Below, piece after piece: positions 15,054-20,581 of a stretch of 20,581 nt of DNA. This stretch comes from a virus: positions 1 to 20,581 of the IMG/VR virus record IMGVR_UViG_3300033146_002671; one strand, written 5' to 3'. Every line of letters starts with the position of its first letter. The first letter of the stretch is position 1. Below the pieces are notes generated by a model, which was given only the letters and a program-made list of their open reading frames with translations, had not been told where the DNA came from and ran no database searches. The position numbers and the translations under genes are program-made.

Positions 15054-16652
15054 ATGGTAGGAGAAAGCTCGGATGTAGCACAAAGCGACATTGTAAATCC
15101 AGATGATCATAATAATTTAAGATCAGATATTTTCCAGTCTGTAAAAGCTAAAACAGCAGATTATTTAGTTGATATAAATACAGATTATAATGATATTATT
15201 ACAAATAAAGGAGCTACAGAAGATATAGAAATCACTTTGCCAGATTGTGAAGTTGGGGCAGTTCATAAATTTGAAGTAGTAGAAGCTTTTGCTTTAAAAA
15301 TTACTGCTGCTGCTGGGAATAATTTTATATGCAATGAAGATTTAACAGCTTTTGGAGATTCAATATCAAGTAATAAAATCGGTACAAGTGTAGAACTTTA
15401 TGGATTAGATTCAACTACTTGGGGAGTTTTCCCTATTGGTTTTTGGTATTCTCCATATTTTGGGGATGGATCAGATGGAGATTTAACAGTTACAGGAACA
15501 ACTACTGTAACAATGAAACAAATATATGAGGATGAAAATGTAACAGGGATTACAACTAAAAATGGAGTAGGAAAAGGATTAAACAAAGGATCTGGGACTT
15601 ATATGGATGGATCAGATGACGAAATGCCAAATTTCCAAAATGTAACAATAAATTCTGGTCAGAAAATAATCGGTGATGATTCTAATAGATACACTGATAA
15701 TGGACATACTTTTTTCAGATGTAGTGGAATTTTAGGAGGTTCTGGATCTATTGATGAATCTGGTTTTGGAGGAAAAGGATCAATCTCAAGTTATGGTAGG
15801 GGATATGGAGGATATGGGACACAAACAACAGTAAGAGGAGGAAATGGCGGAGTTCATTCATCATCTTATTCTGGAAGTGCAGCAACATCAAATGGAAGTG
15901 GTGGTGGAGGTGGTGGAGCTAGCAGATATGGAATTTCTGGTGGAGGAGGAGCAGGACAATCTGGTGCTTTAGGAGGAGCAGGAGGTGGTGGTGGTGGTGG
16001 TTATAACACCAACACAAATGATGATGGAAGAGGAGGAGGTGGTGGTGGAGCTGGTTATGGTTCTGCTGGTTCTGGGGGTTCTGGAGGTTATTCTGGAAAC
16101 AGTGGATCGACTTCTGGAGGAAATGGTGGAGCTGGTTTACATACTTATAGTGATGATTCTGAAGGCGGTGGAGGTGGTGGTGGTGGAACTTATGGATCTG
16201 CTAACTTCGGAAATGATAATATAGATTTAGTTGATGAATTTTATATAGGATCTGGTGGAGGAGATGGAAATATGGGGACTGGAGATGATGGTATCGGATA
16301 TGGAGGACTTGGAGGAAATGGTGGAGGAAAAATCAGAGTTGCAGCAAGAGAAATAGAAGATACAATTTCAATAAAAGCAAATGGAAATGTAGGAGGAAGT
16401 GGAACACAAGGAGGAGGTACTTCGGATGATGGACATGGAGGAAATGGTGGATCTGGATCTGGTGGTTCTATCTGGATAATAACTAAAAATGGATCTTTCG
16501 GTTCTGGATTAATAACAGCAAATGGAGGGGCTGCGAATAATGCAGGAACATATAATTCTGGGGGAGGATATGGTGGAGCTGGAAGAATTAGAATAGATGG
16601 AAATTATACAGGGACAACAACACCACCACCAGCTTATGTAGGAGGACTTTAA
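15054..16652 (+). CDS. Glycine-rich tail fibre tip/adhesin
   Basis: A 532-aa protein with three parts. Residues 1-131 are paralogous to the preceding 137-aa protein and probably anchor it to the tail. Residues 135-225 form a polar beta-rich connector (FGDGSDGDLTVTGTTTVTMK). Residues 226-515 are dominated by glycine, with runs of five to eight Gly near 283-288, 310-316, 327-332 and 371-378 separated by Ser/Ala/Tyr/Asn/Asp loops. The C-terminal part returns to mixed strands (GGSIWIITKNG, GGAGRIRIDGNYTG) and ends in TTTPPPAYVGGL. Polyglycine segments with variable loops are known from phage adhesins such as S16 gp38, where they pack as polyglycine-II helices and the loops bind the receptor. Homology to that protein is not claimed; the structural analogy is inference. 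Confidence 0.75.
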   Translation: MVGESSDVAQSDIVNPDDHNNLRSDIFQSVKAKTADYLVDINTDYNDIITNKGATEDIEITLPDCEVGAVHKFEVVEAFALKITAAAGNNFICNEDLTAFGDSISSNKIGTSVELYGLDSTTWGVFPIGFWYSPYFGDGSDGDLTVTGTTTVTMKQIYEDENVTGITTKNGVGKGLNKGSGTYMDGSDDEMPNFQNVTINSGQKIIGDDSNRYTDNGHTFFRCSGILGGSGSIDESGFGGKGSISSYGRGYGGYGTQTTVRGGNGGVHSSSYSGSAATSNGSGGGGGGASRYGISGGGGAGQSGALGGAGGGGGGGYNTNTNDDGRGGGGGGAGYGSAGSGGSGGYSGNSGSTSGGNGGAGLHTYSDDSEGGGGGGGGTYGSANFGNDNIDLVDEFYIGSGGGDGNMGTGDDGIGYGGLGGNGGGKIRVAAREIEDTISIKANGNVGGSGTQGGGTSDDGHGGNGGSGSGGSIWIITKNGSFGSGLITANGGAANNAGTYNSGGGYGGAGRIRIDGNYTGTTTPPPAYVGGL

Positions 16653-16671
16653 TAAATAATTAATAAAATAT

Positions 16672-17778
16672 ATGTCAACAATAACAACGATTGCAGGATC
16701 TGATAAAATAAAAGATAGCAGAGCCGTCATCAACACAAATTTTGAAAATCTTAATACTGATAAAGTAGAAAAAGATAATGTTTTAGAAAAGGATAATACA
16801 ACTGTATTTGTGCCAACAGCAGATTATCATCCAGCTACTAAAAAATATGTTGATGATACTATTCCATCAATACCAGTTACGTCAGTTGCAGGAAAAACAG
16901 GGGCAGTTCTTTTGGTAAAAGCAGATGTTGGACTTGGGAATGTTGATAATACTTCTGATGTGAATAAGCCAATAAGCACAGCGACTCAAGCAGCTTTAGA
17001 CGGAAAACAAGCAAGTATGGGATCAGATGATAATTATGTAACAGATGCAGAAAAGGTTATTATCGGAAACACTTCTGGATCAAATACAGGAGATCAAGAT
17101 TTAAGTGCTTTGGCTTTAAAATCAAATGTTTTAGAGAAGAATAATACAACATCATTTACACCAGATGCAGATTATGAGCCAGCGACCAAAAAATATGTTG
17201 ATGATAATATTCCAAATGTGCCAGTATCTTCAGTTGCAGGAAAAACTGGGGTAGTTACTCTTGTTAAAGCAGATGTCGGATTAGGAAATGTTGATAATAC
17301 CACAGATGCAGGAAAGCCAATAAGTTCAGCAACTCAATCAGCTTTAGATGGAAAACAGGCTTCAATGGGAAGTGATGATAATTATGTAACAGATGCAGAA
17401 AAAATAGTAATAGGAAACACTTCTGGAACTAATACAGGTGATCAAGAAATACCAGTAAAAGCTACAGGGACAGAATTAGATACAGGAACAGATGATACTA
17501 AATTTGCTACAGCAAAGGCTTTAGTAGATAGTAAATATATGAAAAATGATGAATCGGTTACTCTTACAAATAAAGTTATAGATGGAGATAATAATACAAT
17601 TCAAAATGTGCCAGCAGCAGCAATAAAAGCTGGATCATTAGTTGCTGAAATGGTTGCTTCAGATCATGGAGCAGCAGGAACAGATCAATTAGTTAATGTT
17701 TGTTATGGTACAAGTGCAACACCACCAACGGCTAATACAACGACTATTGGAACTCTTTATATACAATATACAGCTTAA
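16672..17778 (+). CDS. Tail fibre protein with two 116-residue repeats
   Basis: A 368-aa fibre-type protein. After a 36-residue N-terminus with VINTNFENLNTDKVE, two tandem units follow: VLEK at 37 and 153, ATKKYVDD at 55 and 171, SVAGKTG at 71 and 187, KADVGLGNVDNT at 83 and 199, and DAEK at 125 and 241, all with the same 116-residue spacing. The SVAGKTGxVxLxKADVGLGNVDNT element is widespread in trimeric phage tail fibres. Residues 262-300 add another common fibre segment (KATGTELDTGTDDTKFATAK), and the C-terminus (PPTANTTTIGTLYIQYTA) probably closes the trimer tip. Its neighbours are other adhesion genes. No chaperone domain or catalytic motif is seen. Confidence 0.85.
   Translation: MSTITTIAGSDKIKDSRAVINTNFENLNTDKVEKDNVLEKDNTTVFVPTADYHPATKKYVDDTIPSIPVTSVAGKTGAVLLVKADVGLGNVDNTSDVNKPISTATQAALDGKQASMGSDDNYVTDAEKVIIGNTSGSNTGDQDLSALALKSNVLEKNNTTSFTPDADYEPATKKYVDDNIPNVPVSSVAGKTGVVTLVKADVGLGNVDNTTDAGKPISSATQSALDGKQASMGSDDNYVTDAEKIVIGNTSGTNTGDQEIPVKATGTELDTGTDDTKFATAKALVDSKYMKNDESVTLTNKVIDGDNNTIQNVPAAAIKAGSLVAEMVASDHGAAGTDQLVNVCYGTSATPPTANTTTIGTLYIQYTA
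16780..17451 (+). repeat. Tandem 116-codon repeat, two copies, in the tail fibre gene
   Basis: Copy 1 spans 16780-17127 and copy 2 17128-17451 (the second slightly shorter at its end). Protein identity is high, while many codons differ between copies, so the duplication is not very recent. Confidence 0.85.
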
Positions 17779-17788
17779 TCAATAAATT

Positions 17789-20053
17789 ATGGCAGATAAT
17801 TATGATATATCAGAAATTGATTCAATATCTAGGGGATCGAAAAAAGAATGGAATTCTTTGGTTAGAATTGATGATACGCATTTTATAGAAGCATTTTGTG
17901 ATGATGATGATAAAGGTCATATTCATGTATTTAGTTGCGATGCAAATGGTGATAATATTACAATATTAGATTCATTAGAGCATGATGCATCAAGAGCAAC
18001 ATATAATTCTTTGGTAAAAATTGATGATACGCATTTTATCTTGGCGTATTGTGGGGTAGATTATGATGGCTATATCAAAACATTTTCAATTGATGGAAGT
18101 TATAATATTACAGAGATACATGAATTGGAACATAACACAACTTATGGGGCTAGTAATTCTTTAGTAAAAATTGATGATACACATTTCATTCTTGCTTATA
18201 GTGGAACTAATTATAATGCAAATATAAAAACATTTTCAATTGATGGAAGCTATAATATTACAGCAATACATGATTTGGAACATGACACAGGCAATGGATA
18301 CTCTCAATCACTGATTAAAATTTCTGATACTCTTTATGCACTCGGCTATTCGACTGTTGGTTATGCTGGAATGGTCAAAACATTTTCAATTGATGGAAGC
18401 TATAATATTTCTCAAGTTGGTTCACTAGAACATGAAGCAGATTTTGCTAATATAAATTCAATAGTTAAAATCGATGATACCCATATATTATTTGCTTGGT
18501 GCGAAGGTGCTGGTAGGGGCTGGCTGAAAACATTTAGTTTTGATACGGATGGAGCTAATATCGCTCAAATTGACTCACTAGACAATATAGCACGTTATAT
18601 AAGGTGGAATTCATTAGTAAAATTGAATAGTACACATTTTGTTTTGGCAATGGCCAGAGGTACTTCAGATCCAGAAATTAAGACAATTACAATTGATACT
18701 AATTATAATATTTCAATATTAAAATCAGTATCAATTAGTAGCATTGATACTGATTATTGTTCTTTAGTAATAGCAACAGCAGAAATGCTTGTACTTGGTT
18801 TTGGTGGCACTTATTCGGATGGATATATTTATACATTTGGTGTTGAAAGATTTTTTAATATAGAAGAAGTCGATTCATTGGAGCATGATACATCCTATGG
18901 TTATTATAATTCTGTAATTAAAATCGATGATACTCATTTTATACTTGCATATCAAGGAACAGATTATGGTGGATTTATTAAAACATTTAGTTGTGATGCA
19001 GATGGAACTAATATTGCTCAAATTGATTCACTAGAACATGATACTGGGTCTAGTAGCTATAATTCTTTTATTACATTAGATTCTACACATTTTATGTTGG
19101 CATATCTCAATTCTGATACAGAAGGTCAAATTAAAACTTTTAGTATTGACGGAAGTTATAATATAACTGAAATAGATTCATTAGTACATGATATTTATTA
19201 TGGAGGATATAATTCATTAGTAAAAATAGACTCTACACACGCAATTCTTTCTTATATGGGCAGATACAATGATAGTTGGATGGCGACATTTTCAGTTGAT
19301 GCAAGCTATAACATTACTAAAATATATTCATATAGGCACGATTTAGTTAGTGGACTTTACCATTCATTGGTAAAAATTGATGATACACATTTTATTCTTG
19401 CTTATACTTCAAATGGTTATGATGGCGTAATTAAAACATTTTCAATTGATGGAAGCTATATTCCATCTGTAATTAATACATTAACACATGATAGTGATTA
19501 TGCTCGATATAATTCTTTTATTATATTAGATTCTACACATTTTATGTTGGCATACTCTGATTCTAGTTATGATGGCTATATCAAAACATTTTCAATTGAC
19601 AGTAGTTATGACAACATCACAGAAATAGATTCATTAGAACATGATATCGATTACAATAAAGATAATTCATTAGTAAAAATAGACTCTACACACGCAATGT
19701 TGGCTTATGCTGGAGAAGATAATGGGGGCTATGTTAAAACATTTAGTTGTGATGCAGATGGAACTAATATTACTCAAATTGATTCACTAGTACACGATTC
19801 TACTATTGGGCTACAAAATTCTTTAGTTATGATGGGTGCAGAACTTTTATTGCTAGCCTATGCTGGTTCTGGTTATGATGGTTATGTAAAAACATTTAAG
19901 TTGACTGGAGAGCAAGAAAGCCAAATGTTAAAAATCAATATCGGAGATTCATGGAAAGAGGTTACAAGTGTAAAAATCAATATCGGAGATTCATGGAAAG
20001 AGGTTACAAGTGTAAAAATCAATATCGGAGATTCATGGAAAACAAGCTCATGA
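17789..20053 (+). CDS. Fourteen-repeat, probable double seven-bladed beta-propeller tail protein
   Basis: A 754-aa protein built from 14 consecutive repeats of 50-51 residues (about residues 3-709). The consensus reads NITEIDSLEHD, a variable loop, NSLVKIDDTHFILAY, a variable loop, then YIKTFSIDGSY. Each unit has four potential strands, the design of a propeller blade. Units 7 and 14 lack the DDTHF motif and carry TAEMLVL and GAELLLL instead; units 1 and 8, and 5 and 12, share a one-residue-longer ending. This fits two propellers of seven blades. Residues 715-754 hold a different repeat, KINIGDSWKEVTSV, in three copies (the last partial), a motif seen at the ends of phage tail proteins. No signal peptide or catalytic motif is visible. 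Within the tail-tip block the likely role is receptor binding; the propeller fold is inferred from repeat number and length. Confidence 0.75.
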   Translation: MADNYDISEIDSISRGSKKEWNSLVRIDDTHFIEAFCDDDDKGHIHVFSCDANGDNITILDSLEHDASRATYNSLVKIDDTHFILAYCGVDYDGYIKTFSIDGSYNITEIHELEHNTTYGASNSLVKIDDTHFILAYSGTNYNANIKTFSIDGSYNITAIHDLEHDTGNGYSQSLIKISDTLYALGYSTVGYAGMVKTFSIDGSYNISQVGSLEHEADFANINSIVKIDDTHILFAWCEGAGRGWLKTFSFDTDGANIAQIDSLDNIARYIRWNSLVKLNSTHFVLAMARGTSDPEIKTITIDTNYNISILKSVSISSIDTDYCSLVIATAEMLVLGFGGTYSDGYIYTFGVERFFNIEEVDSLEHDTSYGYYNSVIKIDDTHFILAYQGTDYGGFIKTFSCDADGTNIAQIDSLEHDTGSSSYNSFITLDSTHFMLAYLNSDTEGQIKTFSIDGSYNITEIDSLVHDIYYGGYNSLVKIDSTHAILSYMGRYNDSWMATFSVDASYNITKIYSYRHDLVSGLYHSLVKIDDTHFILAYTSNGYDGVIKTFSIDGSYIPSVINTLTHDSDYARYNSFIILDSTHFMLAYSDSSYDGYIKTFSIDSSYDNITEIDSLEHDIDYNKDNSLVKIDSTHAMLAYAGEDNGGYVKTFSCDADGTNITQIDSLVHDSTIGLQNSLVMMGAELLLLAYAGSGYDGYVKTFKLTGEQESQMLKINIGDSWKEVTSVKINIGDSWKEVTSVKINIGDSWKTSS
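17795..19915 (+). repeat. 14 tandem ~150-bp repeats (blade-like units)
   Basis: Repeat units begin near 17795, 17954 and then about every 150-153 bp to 19766, ending at 19915. Variable loops alternate with conserved strands. Some units share long nearly identical DNA: 18978-19034 with 19734-19790 (one mismatch in 57), 19061-19104 with 19511-19554 (one in 44) and 19211-19245 with 19664-19698 (identical). Confidence 0.9.
19929..20041 (+). repeat. 42-bp perfect direct repeats at the 3' end of the propeller gene
   Basis: Copies at 19929-19970 and 19971-20012 are identical by eye, followed by a 29-bp partial copy at 20013-20041. Each encodes KINIGDSWKEVTSV. Perfect identity, including wobble positions, points to recent duplication. 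Confidence 0.95.
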
Positions 20054-20076
20054 TTTTAAATATAAAATCAGATGAG
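20047..20076 (+). terminator. Hairpin spanning the stop codon of the propeller gene
   Basis: CTCAT-GATTTTA (20047-20058) pairs with TAAAATC (20063-20069) and ATGAG (20072-20076) around an AATA loop, with a 2-nt bulge (AG, 20070-20071): twelve base pairs covering the TGA at 20051-20053. The inner stem is AT-rich and no T-run follows, so termination would be weak; an mRNA-stability role is possible. Confidence 0.4.
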
Positions 20077-20083
20077 TTATAAT
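20055..20083 (+). promoter_or_regulatory. Weak candidate promoter before the last tail genes
   Basis: A perfect TATAAT at 20078-20083 lies 17 nt after TTTAAA (20055-20060), which matches only four of six -35 positions. The surrounding DNA is almost pure A/T and overlaps a hairpin, so chance is a real alternative. It would precede the ATG at 20107 by about 17 nt of leader. Confidence 0.25.
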
Positions 20084-20106
20084 GTAAATAATTAATAATA
20101 AAAAAT

Positions 20107-20376
20107 ATGCCAATAGCAACAACAACATTCAAAAGATTAGCAGCGACAACTACAGAAGCAGAATATGACTTCGATAATAAAGCAAGAAACATCCTTGTAG
20201 GGAATTTAAGCGAAGATGACTCACTTTATATCAAATTGAATGTAACAATCGGTGCAGATGATTATTTTGAGATTTTACCACAACAATCATTCACATTTAG
20301 AACTTCAGAATTAGACAACAAACTTGTTTATAAGAGTTCAGCAAATACAGTAAATTTTAATGTCGCATTAAACTAA
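20107..20376 (+). CDS. Small beta-rich tail-region protein
   Basis: An 89-aa protein predicted to be a single beta sandwich: strands around RNILVGNLSEDDSLYIKLNV (47 residues from the end), DDYFEILPQQSFTFRTSEL, and NKLVYKSSANTVNFNVALN. The layout (a short polar run, then a segment ending in ILPxxSF, then a Ser/Ala/Asn-rich closing strand) resembles small phage structural proteins that decorate or cap tail fibres, but I cannot name a family. It is compact, has no cysteine or signal peptide, and sits among adhesion genes. The leader is A/T-only. Confidence 0.65.
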   Translation: MPIATTTFKRLAATTTEAEYDFDNKARNILVGNLSEDDSLYIKLNVTIGADDYFEILPQQSFTFRTSELDNKLVYKSSANTVNFNVALN

Positions 20377-20388
20377 TAAAAATATACG

Positions 20389-20581
20389 ATGGATTTAAGC
20401 AAAATAACTAATATTCTTGGAGGTAATTTATTTTCTGGGTTTTCAATGAAGAAAATGCTCGGCTGGGCTATCCCAAATAAAACTGAGTGTCTTCAATCAG
20501 TAATGAATAAAGCACCAGTATATAATGGAACTACTGGGTTTTGGGAATGGGAGGATAAAATAGGCAAAGTAGACAAAGCTC
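20389..20581 (+). CDS. Unidentified gene, 3' end beyond the window
   Basis: The frame opens at ATG 20389, 12 nt after the preceding stop, and is still open at the window end after 64 codons. It begins MDLSKITNILGGNLFSGFSM, with KKMLGWAIPNKTECLQSV next and a Trp-rich GFWEWEDKIGK stretch near residue 50. The hydrophobic-Gly start could be an amphipathic helix rather than a signal peptide. Too little is visible to assign a function. Co-directional placement suggests it belongs to the tail-tip or following lysis/assembly block. Confidence 0.6.
   Translation, partial: MDLSKITNILGGNLFSGFSMKKMLGWAIPNKTECLQSVMNKAPVYNGTTGFWEWEDKIGKVDKA

Noticed and set aside
15985-16224. 79-codon open frame on the + strand, rich in Val/Glu/Leu
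   Set aside because: It is the shifted reading of the GGA/GGT repeats in the glycine-rich adhesin; repetitive codons keep off-frames open.
17795-19915. Regular repeats as a CRISPR array
   Set aside because: Units of about 150 bp form one continuous reading frame with protein-level conservation, not short repeats with unique spacers.
14631-20053. Diversity-generating retroelement acting on the adhesin genes
   Set aside because: No reverse transcriptase, accessory gene or template/variable repeat pair with adenine-specific differences is visible in the window.
1-20581. Alternative genetic code (TGA or TAG reassigned)
   Set aside because: TAG ends the genes at 284 and 1131 and TGA ends those at 1472, 2718, 12200 and 20053, each next to a plausible following start. 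No family domain is interrupted by an in-frame stop.
1-20581. tRNA genes, insertion sequences, integrase or attachment sites
   Set aside because: I saw no cloverleaf-like segment, transposase, recombinase or flanking repeats; the window is filled with virion genes and gaps never exceed about 80 nt.

Overview
The window is one continuous, gene-dense stretch of a tailed double-stranded DNA virus (Caudoviricetes) with an HK97-type head and, from the gene set, a siphovirus-like tail. Every convincing gene lies on the + strand, in the classic packaging-head-connector-tail order. Base composition is strongly A+T-rich (about one third G+C by eye), with heavy use of AGA for Arg and GGA for Gly. TAA, TAG and TGA all end genes here, so nothing suggests a recoded stop. 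Almost no gene has a Shine-Dalgarno sequence; starts sit behind A/T-only leaders. The one exception is AGGAGG inside the tail chaperone locus. A good sigma70-type promoter lies between terL and the portal gene. The host cannot be fixed from the sequence; a low-GC bacterium that initiates largely without Shine-Dalgarno pairing (for example a candidate-phyla-radiation bacterium) fits best, and this remains an inference.

Layout. (1) 1-1131: the 3' end of a gene whose tail resembles phage ParB-like DNA-metabolism proteins, then a TET-associated glycosyltransferase (TAGT), a family linked to glycosylation of modified DNA bases. (2) 1095-2718: small and large terminase subunits. (3) 2720-2748: promoter, then a 679-aa portal fused to a MuF-like domain, an S78-type prohead protease and the major capsid protein, ending in a GC-rich hairpin. 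(4) 7078-9179: a small K/E-rich protein, head-tail connector, head closure protein, HK97-gp10-like protein, tail terminator-like protein and an unrecognised 46-aa gene. (5) 9181-12200: tail tube protein, the two tail-assembly chaperone frames joined by an A9 slippery tract, and a short tape measure protein. (6) 12197-20581: a tail hub with an inserted beta-sandwich followed by a large block of tail-tip and adhesion genes: a baseplate-like protein, two genes sharing a paralogous N-terminal module (one continuing into a polyglycine-rich adhesin), a fibre with two 116-aa repeats, a protein of 14 blade-like repeats, a small beta-rich protein and a gene cut off by the window end.

The genes form a packaging and virion-assembly programme: terminase fills proheads through the portal, the protease matures capsids, the connectors join them to a tube built on the tape measure, and the hub and adhesins form the host-contact end. 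Lysis, replication and integration genes are not in the window. The most unusual items are the 14-repeat protein (best read as two seven-bladed propellers made by duplication), the glycosyltransferase beside the terminase, and the A9 tract in the portal-MuF linker, where either frame slip would give a portal-only product.
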